From: Enorma phocaeensis
GTDB taxonomy: Bacteria; Actinomycetota; Coriobacteriia; Coriobacteriales; Coriobacteriaceae
NCBI RefSeq assembly: GCF_016901575.1
Contig: NZ_JACJKQ010000009.1
Span: 1 to 64,000 of the forward strand
Length of the DNA stretch: 64,000 nucleotides
Direction of reading: 5' to 3'
Position numbers and translations under genes: made by a program. This document shows, in pieces, positions 43,439-52,043 of the stretch (its first letter is position 1; each line of letters starts with the position of its first letter). The notes under the pieces are model-generated. The model was not told the DNA's origin and ran no database searches. It worked only from the letters and a program-made list of their open reading frames with translations.

Positions 43439-44014
43439 ATGACGAGCAACGAAACCGATGCCAAGGTCGACGAGCAGCTTCTTGAGGCCGAGCCGGCGAC
43501 GGCGGACGACGCCCCCGAGGTCGATGCCGCCCAGCAGGAGGACGACCTTTCCGAGGCGGATTCTGCTTCAGATGGCGACGGGGACGACGGTGACGATGAG
43601 GACTACGACGACACCGAGGACTCGCTGACCTATTCGAATGGCGTGATCGAGAAGATCGTGGCGATCGCCACGCGCGAGGTGCCGCATGTCTTGGGCATGA
43701 AGGGCAACCTCATGCATTTCGTTCAGGAGCAGTTCGGCGCCGAAAACCTCACGAAGGGCGTCTCGGTCGAGGTTACCGACGACAATCGCGTCATCGTGAA
43801 CATCTCCGTCATCATCGAGTACGGCTGCTATGCCCCGGCCATCTTCGAAGATGTGAAGGAGCGTGTGACGCGCCGCCTCGTCGAGATGACCGGCCTCGAG
43901 GTTGCCGGCATCAACCTTCGCATCGAAGACGTGGTGACGCCTGAGGAGTACGAGGCGAGCCGCAAGAAGTTCATCGACAACCTGAAGCGCGAAGAAGAGG
44001 CTGCGACCGCCTAG
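43439..44014 (+). CDS. asp23: Asp23/Gls24-family envelope stress protein
   Basis: A 191-residue protein. Residues 1-62 are very acidic (runs such as DGDDGDDEDYDDTED) and probably disordered, an unusual extension. The Asp23 domain starts at about 63 (YSNGVIEKIVAIATREVPHV) and includes VSVEVTDDNRVIVNISVIIEYG and VAGINLRIEDV. It forms membrane-associated assemblies linked to cell-wall homeostasis in Firmicutes. Last gene of the operon; GAGAGGAGAG lies upstream of the ATG at 43439. Confidence 0.9.
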   Translation: MTSNETDAKVDEQLLEAEPATADDAPEVDAAQQEDDLSEADSASDGDGDDGDDEDYDDTEDSLTYSNGVIEKIVAIATREVPHVLGMKGNLMHFVQEQFGAENLTKGVSVEVTDDNRVIVNISVIIEYGCYAPAIFEDVKERVTRRLVEMTGLEVAGINLRIEDVVTPEEYEASRKKFIDNLKREEEAATA

Positions 44015-44050
44015 AGCTCAGGCGGCTCGAGAACAGAGAGCGAACGTATC

Positions 44051-44090
44051 GACGGGGTCCTTGTATCGGCTGCGGCACGAGGGCCCCGTC
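44051..44090 (+). terminator. Terminator hairpin after asp23
   Basis: GACGGGGTCC pairs with GGGCCCCGTC (10 bp including one G.U) around a 20-nt loop, 36 bp past the asp23 stop. Confidence 0.6.
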
Positions 44091-44136
44091 GCGTTGCGCC
44101 ACCGCCGCGCCACGCGTTACCGAGTGGAAACAACGC

Positions 44137-44165
44137 TTGCGCCGCATCGCGGGCGCTGCTAACCT
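44137..44165 (+). promoter_or_regulatory. Promoter of the methionine leader and metNIQ operon
   Basis: TTGCGC at 44137-44142 and TAACCT at 44160-44165 are 17 bp apart. Transcription should begin about 7 bp after the -10, at 44172-44173, which is the A of the leader ATG. The leader mRNA would be leaderless, matching the lack of a ribosome-binding site. Confidence 0.55.
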
Positions 44166-44172
44166 AGTCAGC

Positions 44173-44289
44173 ATGATTACTACCGCTGCACATATCACGA
44201 TGATGATGGTCATGGAGATGCCCTCGCCCGGGCACTTTGCCATGCCGCGAAACCATCGCGTGCATGGGGAGACCGGGCGCCTTCGTTAG
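44173..44289 (+). CDS. Methionine-rich leader peptide upstream of metNIQ
   Basis: A 38-residue frame, ATG 44173 to TAG 44289. Residues 10-16 read MMMVMEM, and seven of 38 residues are Met. It has no Shine-Dalgarno, but the predicted transcription start coincides with its ATG. It precedes a methionine ABC transporter by 63 bp and overlaps alternative hairpins (44268-44316). This is the classic plan of a leader-peptide attenuator: ribosome stalling at the Met run when charged tRNA-Met is scarce would favour readthrough. No homologue is known to me by name. Confidence 0.6.
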   Translation: MITTAAHITMMMVMEMPSPGHFAMPRNHRVHGETGRLR

Positions 44290-44316
44290 GTCGTCTCCGG
44301 CGGGAGGCGGCCCGCC
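44268..44316 (+). promoter_or_regulatory. Putative antiterminator/terminator pair of the metNIQ attenuator
   Basis: GGAGAC (44268-44273, inside the leader frame) can pair with GTCTCC (44293-44298). Immediately after, GGCGGG (44299-44304) pairs with CCCGCC (44311-44316) to give a compact hairpin followed by TTCTT. The two stems abut at 44298/44299 and, with the surrounding GG/CC extensions, compete. A longer GGTC/GACC closure around 44289-44328 is also possible. Confidence 0.4.
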
Positions 44317-44352
44317 TTCTTACGGACCATCTCATCGAGCGGAGTTTCACTC

Positions 44353-45102
44353 GTGATTGAAATCAAACACCTCACCAAGACCTATGGCGATGCCGAGGAC
44401 GCTCCACGCGCTCTCGACGACGTCTCTCTCGAGATCGCCGACGGGGACATCATGGGCATCATCGGCATGAGCGGCGCGGGCAAGTCCACGCTCGTGCGCT
44501 GCATCAACCTGCTCGAGCGTCCGACATCCGGCGAGATCATCGTCGACGGCCAAGACGTCACCGGCCTTTCGGGGACCTCGCTGCGCAGCTATCGGCGTCG
44601 CGTCGCCATGATCTTCCAGAGCTTTGGCCTGCTGTCGCAGAAGACGGTTCTTTCCAATGTGTGCTTCCCGTTTCTTGCCGCGAACGGCAAGGTCACGCCG
44701 GAGAACCGCGAGCGGGCGCTGGAGCTCTTGGACATGGTGGGGCTGCGTGAGAAGGCATCGTCCTATCCATCACAGCTTTCCGGAGGCCAGCAGCAGCGCG
44801 TGGCGATTGCCCGCGCCCTGGCGTGCGACCCTGAGTACATCCTGTGCGACGAGGCCACCTCGGCGCTGGACCCGGCGAGCACCAATACCATTTTGAAGCT
44901 CTTGCGCGACATCAACCGCAAGACGGGCGTCACCGTGATCGTCATCACCCACTCCATGGGCGTGGTCGAGAAGATCTGCCACAACGTGGCGGTTCTGGAG
45001 CATGGCCGCGTGGTCGAGCAGGGGAGCGTGGCGGATGTGTTCGCCAACCCCCGTTCGAATGCTGCCCAGGTTTTGCTGGAGAGGGTTGATTGGGATGCCT
45101 AA
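44353..45102 (+). CDS. metN: Methionine ABC transporter ATP-binding protein
   Basis: A 249-residue ATPase. Walker A is GMSGAGKSTL, Q-loop MIFQSF, signature LSGGQQQR, Walker B ILCDEATSALDP, H-loop THSM. FQSFGLLSQKTVLSNVCFP and ATSALDPAST are typical of MetN. It lacks the usual C-terminal NIL regulatory domain of about 90 residues that binds methionine, so allosteric trans-inhibition is probably absent; control would then rest on the leader. Start GTG 44353. The stop overlaps metI. Confidence 0.92.
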   Translation: MIEIKHLTKTYGDAEDAPRALDDVSLEIADGDIMGIIGMSGAGKSTLVRCINLLERPTSGEIIVDGQDVTGLSGTSLRSYRRRVAMIFQSFGLLSQKTVLSNVCFPFLAANGKVTPENRERALELLDMVGLREKASSYPSQLSGGQQQRVAIARALACDPEYILCDEATSALDPASTNTILKLLRDINRKTGVTVIVITHSMGVVEKICHNVAVLEHGRVVEQGSVADVFANPRSNAAQVLLERVDWDA

Positions 45103-45850
45103 CGAACTCGTTGCCTTCGTGAACGAATATGGCGAGCTGCTGCTTGAGGGCACGGTCGCGACGGTCATCATGCTTCTCGTGCCGACGATCATCTCGTATG
45201 TGATCGGCGTTGCCCTCGGCGTGGTGCTCTACCTCACCGCTCCGGGGTCGCTCAGGCCCCATCCCAAGCTCAACGCCGTTCTCGGCTGGGTGGTCAACAT
45301 CTGCCGCTCGTTCCCGTTCATCATCCTCATGATCTCGATCATTCCGGTTACCCGCATCATCATGGGAACGTCGACAGGCATCATGGGCACCATTCCTCCG
45401 CTCGTGCTGTCCACGTCGCCGTTCATCGCGCGCATGGTCGAGCAGTCGCTCGCAGAGGTTCCGCGAGCCAGCGTCGAGGCCGTCGAGGCATGCGGCGCCA
45501 GCACCCCGCGCATCGTGTTCTCGGCGCTTCTGCCCGAGGCGCTGCCTTCGATCGTGCGCGGCGTCGCGGTTACGCTCATCGCCGTGCTTGGCTACACTGC
45601 CATCGCGGGCGCGGTCGGCGCCGGCGGTCTTGGCGACATCGCCATTCGATATGGATACTATCGCTACCAGACCGAGGTCATGATCGCCGCCATCGTCATT
45701 CTTGTGGTCATCGTCCAGGTGATTCAGAGCGTGTGCGATGTCGTTGCCCGCAAGGTCGATCATCGCTCGCAGGCGGCTGTCTCCGCATCCGAGAAGCGCT
45801 CCCGTCGCGACCGCTCCCGCGCCATGCGCGCCAACGTCGGCCGGCACTAG
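45095..45850 (+). CDS. metI: Methionine ABC transporter permease
   Basis: A 251-residue membrane subunit with five or six helices. The coupling-helix EAA loop reads EVPRASVEAVEACGASTPRIV, and GYTAIAGAVGAGGLGDIAIRYGYYRY is a strong MetI signature. The C-terminus has a basic tail (SEKRSRRDRSRAMRA). ATG 45095 overlaps the metN stop by 8 bp. Imports D/L-methionine with MetN and MetQ. Confidence 0.95.
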   Translation: MPNELVAFVNEYGELLLEGTVATVIMLLVPTIISYVIGVALGVVLYLTAPGSLRPHPKLNAVLGWVVNICRSFPFIILMISIIPVTRIIMGTSTGIMGTIPPLVLSTSPFIARMVEQSLAEVPRASVEAVEACGASTPRIVFSALLPEALPSIVRGVAVTLIAVLGYTAIAGAVGAGGLGDIAIRYGYYRYQTEVMIAAIVILVVIVQVIQSVCDVVARKVDHRSQAAVSASEKRSRRDRSRAMRANVGRH

Positions 45851-45877
45851 CGATTGCCACCATCTTCTGTCGTCTTC

Positions 45878-45906
45878 TTGAACATCCGATTATTGAACAT
45901 CCGATT
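45878..45906. repeat. 14-bp direct repeat between metI and metQ
   Basis: TTGAACATCCGATT occurs at 45878-45891 and 45893-45906, a 15-bp period, in the 105-bp spacer before metQ. It may bind a regulator or affect metQ mRNA stability. Slight chance duplication is possible. Confidence 0.55.
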
Positions 45907-45955
45907 CGTTCGAAGTACATCGTGTCCGGATATTCCGGATTGGAAAGGAACTACC

Positions 45956-46822
45956 ATGAACCTCACCACCGCTTCCGTCTCCCGTCGCTCCTTCCTCGCC
46001 GGTGCCGGCGCCCTTGTGGCGGCTGGATCTCTGGCAGCATGCAGCAACGGCTCCGAGGGCTCGGGCTCCGCTGCCGCCGTGGACTCCCCGGTCACCCTCA
46101 CGGTCGCCGCCTCTCCGAGCCCCCATGCCGTGATCCTCAACGACTTTGCCGCTTCCCGTCTTGCTGACGAGGGCATCGAGCTTGAGGTGAAGGAGTACAC
46201 CGACTACATCCTTCCCAACCAGGACACCACGTCGGGCGACGTCGACGCCAATTACTTCCAGCACATCAACTACCTCAACAACTACAACGAGGAGAACGGC
46301 ACCGACCTGGTGAACGTGGGCAAGATCCACTTCGAGCCCATGGGCGTCTTCCCCGGCAAGTCCTCCGACATCGACAACATTGCTGACGGCGCCACCATCG
46401 CCGTCCCGAACGACCCCACGAACGAGGGCCGCGCGCTGCTGCTGCTCCAGGACCTCGGCCTCATCACCCTTGACGCGGACGCCGGCATCACCGCGACGCC
46501 GAACAACATTGCCGAGAACCCGCACAACATCCAGTTCTCCGAGCAGGAGGCCGCCGCCCTTCCGCGCACCGTCGCCGACGTCGACTTCGCCGTCATCAAC
46601 GGCAACTACGCCATCGATGCCGGGCTCGACCTGGCCGATGCCGTTGCCCAGGAGGACGCAAGCTCCGACGTCATCCAGGAGGAGTACGCCAACGTCATCG
46701 TGACCACGTCTGACAAGGAGGACGACGAGCGCATCGCCACGCTCGTGAACATTCTGCAGTCCGATGAATTCAAGTCGTTCCTGCAGGAGACCTTTGGCGA
46801 CGCTGTTCAGGCTGCGTTCTAG
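45956..46822 (+). CDS. metQ: Methionine-binding lipoprotein
   Basis: A 288-residue surface lipoprotein of the NlpA/MetQ family. The signal peptide has SRRSFL followed by a hydrophobic stretch and the lipobox SLAAC, so it could use the Tat pathway (twin Arg plus FL) before lipidation by Lgt. The mature domain shows VDANYFQHINYLNNYNEENG, PNDPTNEGRALLLLQ and VDFAVINGNYA, all typical of MetQ. Ribosome-binding site GGAAAGGAA before ATG 45956. A nested inverted repeat follows. Confidence 0.94.
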   Translation: MNLTTASVSRRSFLAGAGALVAAGSLAACSNGSEGSGSAAAVDSPVTLTVAASPSPHAVILNDFAASRLADEGIELEVKEYTDYILPNQDTTSGDVDANYFQHINYLNNYNEENGTDLVNVGKIHFEPMGVFPGKSSDIDNIADGATIAVPNDPTNEGRALLLLQDLGLITLDADAGITATPNNIAENPHNIQFSEQEAAALPRTVADVDFAVINGNYAIDAGLDLADAVAQEDASSDVIQEEYANVIVTTSDKEDDERIATLVNILQSDEFKSFLQETFGDAVQAAF

Positions 46823-46878
46823 TCACGCTCCAGCGCCGGGCGAGGTCCAGCGGACCTCGCCCGGCGGTCCTCAGCAGA

Positions 46879-47005
46879 CTTCTTGTGCAGAATGGACGCC
46901 TCGAGGAATCTTCTTATGCAGAATGGCCGCTAAGCCCTTGAATTTTGGGTCTTAGCGGCCATTCTGCATAAGAAGTCTTTCTGAGCGTCCATTCTGCACA
47001 AGAAG
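46879..47005. repeat. Nested inverted repeat with four copies of a 21-bp unit
   Basis: Outer arms 46879-46899 and 46985-47005 are perfect 21-bp reverse complements. Inner arms 46910-46934 and 46951-46975 are perfect over 25 bp and extend to a CCC/GGG hairpin. The outer and inner arm sequences are near-identical (both contain TGCAGAATGG), so two direct copies 31 bp apart face two inverted copies. The RNA would form a very stable rod. No coding capacity. It sits between metQ and the terminator-like hairpin at 47014. Confidence 0.8.
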
Positions 47006-47013
47006 CTGCGCTT

Positions 47014-47040
47014 ATCCCAAGGCGGGTTAAGCCTTGGGAT
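47014..47040. terminator. Hairpin between convergent metQ and amidohydrolase genes
   Basis: ATCCCAAGGC pairs perfectly with GCCTTGGGAT around a 7-nt loop. No U-tract. Likely a bidirectional terminator. Confidence 0.55.
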
Positions 47041-47073
47041 CTCGGCGCCGAGCCCGAGGAAGGCGCCGCCCGG

Positions 47074-48339
47074 CTATTCGGCGAGGTAGTCCACGGCGTA
47101 TTGGGCGGTGAGCATGGTCCCTTTTACGAGGACGGACTCGTCGACTTTGTAGTAGCACGAATGCTGCGCCCAGGTGGCCCCGATGGCGGGGTTGCGTGTG
47201 CCTACGAATGCGAGGACGCCGGGCACATGCTGCAGGTACATCGCGAAATCCTCGCCGGAGAGCGTGCCGCGGTAGCGTCCGACGGCGGCGGGTCCCAGCA
47301 CCTTTTCGATTGCGTGGGTGCAGCGCGCCGAAGCCGTCTCGTCGTTTTTCACCGCGGGGTGCGCGACGGTGTATTCGGTGAGCTTTGCCTCGGCACCGAG
47401 GGCCATGGCGGTGTGGGTGCAGATGCGTTCGATAAGGCGGGGCATGGCGTCATGCGCGCTGTCGTGATAGGTGCGTACCGTGCCGGCGAGATATGCCGAC
47501 CCAGCGATGACGTTGCGCGCCGTTCCGCCGTGCAGTTCTCCGATGGTCACCACGGCAGGCTCGTATGGCGACAGGTCGCGGCTGACGATGGTCTGGAGGT
47601 TGTTGACGATCTCTGCCGCGGCGATGATTGCGTCCGCGCCGCGTTGCGGCATGGCGCCATGACAGGAGGTTCCGGTGACATCGATGCGGAACCAGTCGGT
47701 GTTTGCCATGCGGGGGCCGGGCTCGCATGAAATGGTTCCAGCGTCCACTTCGCTCCAGATGTGGAGGGCGAAGGCGCCGTCGACGCCGTCGAGCACGCCC
47801 GCGTCGATCATCATCTGGGAGCCCTTGCCGTTTTCTTCCGAGGGTTGAAACACCACGCGGATCTCGCCGCGCAGCTCGTCGGTCATCTGCGAGAGTACGC
47901 GGCAGGCGCCGAGCATCATGGCGATATGGCAATCGTGGCCGCAGGCGTGCATGATGCCTTCGTTCACGCTGGCAAAAGGCTCGCCGGTCTTTTCGGCGAC
48001 ATGCAGGGCGTCAATGTCGGCGCGGAGCATGAGCCGCCGGCGTGCGGTCCCGTCTGGTCCGTAGGCGTCTGGCGCCGTACCCCGGATGGTGGCGACAAGT
48101 CCTGTGGCGAGCGGCCGCTCGTAGGCAATGCCCATGGCGTCAAGCTCGCGCGCGATGGCGTCGGTCGTCTCTATCTCCTCGAGGCTGGGCTCAGGGTGCT
48201 GGTGGAAATGGCGTCGCCGGTCGATGATATAGGGCTCTAATGCCAGGGAGAGGTCGCGAATGGTCTCAGATACCTTCGCATCGGCTCCTGCTGCGCTGCG
48301 CTTGCAGCTCACCCGTCCCGTCTCTTCCGTTCGCTCCAT
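47074..48339 (-). CDS. M20-family amidohydrolase (hippurate/IAA-amino-acid hydrolase type)
   Basis: A 421-residue metal-dependent amidase/peptidase. RRRHFHQHPEPSLEE opens the domain; MLRADIDALHVAE and HACGHDCHIAMMLGA provide metal ligands; VFQPSEENGKGSQMM holds the catalytic Glu and a ligand, and GEDFAMYLQHVPGVLAFVG the last His-equivalent region. The family cleaves N-acyl or peptide bonds of amino acids such as hippurate or N-acetyl-L-cysteine conjugates. The start is uncertain: ATG 48339 gives about 25 extra residues before the conserved domain and has no good ribosome-binding site; GTG codons at 48312 and 48270 are alternatives. Confidence 0.9.
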   Translation of the reverse strand: MERTEETGRVSCKRSAAGADAKVSETIRDLSLALEPYIIDRRRHFHQHPEPSLEEIETTDAIARELDAMGIAYERPLATGLVATIRGTAPDAYGPDGTARRRLMLRADIDALHVAEKTGEPFASVNEGIMHACGHDCHIAMMLGACRVLSQMTDELRGEIRVVFQPSEENGKGSQMMIDAGVLDGVDGAFALHIWSEVDAGTISCEPGPRMANTDWFRIDVTGTSCHGAMPQRGADAIIAAAEIVNNLQTIVSRDLSPYEPAVVTIGELHGGTARNVIAGSAYLAGTVRTYHDSAHDAMPRLIERICTHTAMALGAEAKLTEYTVAHPAVKNDETASARCTHAIEKVLGPAAVGRYRGTLSGEDFAMYLQHVPGVLAFVGTRNPAIGATWAQHSCYYKVDESVLVKGTMLTAQYAVDYLAE

Positions 48340-48455
48340 GTCGCCAGCCAATCTTTTGGTGCCGTATACTTGTCGCAGCGCGCGCCGCGCCACTCCCATC
48401 ATAGGCCCTGTGTCCGGCTGATGCACGGGGCTGTAACATAAGGAGAGAAAACGCT

Positions 48456-49349
48456 ATGGACCTCGACGACATCTTGGACGGTCTTAGGGCGGATCGCTCG
48501 CTCGGTGCATCTGAGTTTTCCGGCATGACGGCGCAGGCCGTTACGGCAATGTATCGAAAGCGCGTCCTATGCGCGCGGGCGCTGGGACTTCTCGACATCG
48601 CGCTATTTGCGGCTCTGGCATTTTGGAGCATCGGCGCCCACCAGCTGCTGCTCTATTTCGTGTCGATTGCTGGCATTTTTGCGCCGGCGTTGGTGGCCCG
48701 GCCGTTCATCAACAAGCTGTTCGAGCGCACGCTCGATATCATCAACCGCGACTGCGACACCGCGAAATTTCGCGGCTTCCTGGAGCAGATGGCGTCGCGG
48801 GCCATCCTGGGTCGCACCAAGCGTCAGGCTGCTTGCTATCTAGCAGTGTGCGACATCTTTGACGCGCGGTGGACGGATGCGCTGGAGCGTCTCGGGGGAG
48901 TATCGTTCGGCAAGCGCAGCCCGATGCGCTTTCAGCTCATCAACACTCGCCTGCTGTCTTATCAAGCGCTGGGGATGACGGATAAGGCCGTGGCGGCGCT
49001 TGAGGATATGAGGCGCATGCACGGCGACATGCGCAAAGGCACCGCCATCGAGCAATTGATGCGGCGAAGCATCGGGGTCGCAGAACTCCGGCTGCGTGAT
49101 GTCGAGAGCTGGAGCGAGGAGGATGCGGCGTTTTTGCTCGCGTGCGGGCGTGAGGCGAGAAACCATCGCGAGCGCGTCGAGTTCGCACTTGCCATCGCAC
49201 GCTATCTCGTCGCGCGCGGAGACGCCGAGGGTGCGCGCACGCTGCTCGATCTGGACCTTTTGGGACCCATTGCGCCCAACGCAGAGCATGTGCGCGCAGA
49301 GCTTGCGAGCCGTGTGGCGCAGGCATGCCCGCAGTCGCCCTCGGCGTGA
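48456..49349 (+). CDS. Hypothetical protein with two membrane helices and helical repeat domain
   Basis: A 297-residue protein of no family I recognise. Residues 40-85 hold two membrane helices (RALGLLDIALFAALAFWSIG; LLLYFVSIAGIFAPALV). The rest is helical with a TPR-like rhythm (YLAVCDIFDARWTDALERLGG; LLSYQALGMTDKAVAALEDMR; ARYLVARGDAEGARTLLDL). It may be an envelope-linked scaffold. ATG at 48456 has AAGGAGAG upstream. Stands alone, divergent from the amidohydrolase. Confidence 0.7.
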   Translation: MDLDDILDGLRADRSLGASEFSGMTAQAVTAMYRKRVLCARALGLLDIALFAALAFWSIGAHQLLLYFVSIAGIFAPALVARPFINKLFERTLDIINRDCDTAKFRGFLEQMASRAILGRTKRQAACYLAVCDIFDARWTDALERLGGVSFGKRSPMRFQLINTRLLSYQALGMTDKAVAALEDMRRMHGDMRKGTAIEQLMRRSIGVAELRLRDVESWSEEDAAFLLACGREARNHRERVEFALAIARYLVARGDAEGARTLLDLDLLGPIAPNAEHVRAELASRVAQACPQSPSA

Positions 49350-49543
49350 CGGGCTTTGACCTGCGCATGTGCGTCGCAGGTTCCCTGCGCCCTTGCGTAC
49401 CACAAAATCTAAGTGCCTAAAAATAAGATTTTTTGCTTCATCGTTGTATAAGTCCAAAATCATGGGTACTATTCACAGCGTACGTAAAGGCATGGATGGC
49501 CCGGGCGCGCTGTTCCGGGGCACCAGCAAAGGAGGAATCAAGA

Positions 49544-49831
49544 ATGAGTCTCAAGCCGCTTGGAGATCGCGTTCTCATCAAGCCCGAGGCAGCCGAGCAG
49601 AAGACCGCTTCCGGCCTCTACATTGCTAGCAACGCTCAGGAGAAGCCGCAGCGCGGCGAGGTCGTCGCCGTGGGCGCCGGCAAGCTCAACGACAAGGGCG
49701 AGCGCATGCCTATCGATGTGAAGCCGGGCGACACCGTCATCTATGGCAAGTTTGGCGGCAACGAGGTCAAGGTCGACGGCGAGGACTACCTCCTCATGCG
49801 TGCCGACGACATCTACGCGATTGTCGAGTAG
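49544..49831 (+). CDS. groES: Co-chaperonin GroES
   Basis: A 95-residue heptamer lid for GroEL. LKPLGDRVLIKPEAAEQKTASGLYI with the mobile loop TASGLYIASN, then GKLNDKGERMPIDVKPGDTV and YGKFGGNEVKVDGEDYLLMR are all canonical. Ribosome-binding site AAAGGAGGAA before ATG 49544. No CIRCE or HAIR heat-shock operator is visible in 49350-49543; TATAAG at 49447-49452 may be the -10 box, so control may differ from the common HrcA scheme. Confidence 0.98.
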   Translation: MSLKPLGDRVLIKPEAAEQKTASGLYIASNAQEKPQRGEVVAVGAGKLNDKGERMPIDVKPGDTVIYGKFGGNEVKVDGEDYLLMRADDIYAIVE

Positions 49832-49844
49832 CGTCGCGTTCTAG

Positions 49845-51524
<1,680 letters not shown>

Positions 51525-51550
51525 GCCGTAACGGCTTAACGCTTCCTTCT

Positions 51551-51629
51551 GAGCCCCGCGGTGCTTCTCCGCGCGTGGTCCTCGGCCTTCGGCCTGAGGA
51601 GAACGCGCGGCGGAGGCGCCGCGGGGCTC
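51551..51629 (+). terminator. Very long terminator hairpin after groEL
   Basis: GAGCCCCGC and GCGGGGCTC close a nested stem that includes CTCCGCGCG/CGCGCGGCGGAG and CCTCGGCC-TTCG-GGCCTGAGG, then TTGCGTTATT follows. The remainder of the 51525-52043 gap shows no gene or repeat that I can support. Confidence 0.8.
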
Positions 51630-52043
51630 TTGCGTTATTCGCTCGCGTGTTCATCCGCGCGCCGGCAGCACCGACATCGACGGATGGCTCTCGGCGGAAG
51701 CCCGCGGGTCTGCCGTGCTTTCTGCACGTACGTGCATGCGCGGGATTTGTCATCCATCGAGCGGATCAGATGCCTGCCAAAGGGCACGCCTCGCTTCTAG
51801 GGCGGATCGGGGCTTCACGTGTGCTGCGGACCATATTCAAGTAAGCTGTCTCTGGTTTTGGTCCAATCGGCCGCTTGGCACGAGTCCAGGCGCCATGCCG
51901 TGTCCTTGTTACGTGTTCACGGTGGCGCTGCGGGTGCTTGGAGCGGGACGTTGCCGTACAATAGTCGAATTGCCTGGACAGTATCGTCGCGTCGGCATCG
52001 TGGTCGCACGGTGCCGCGCGTAGCACGGGGAGGACGACGCCCA

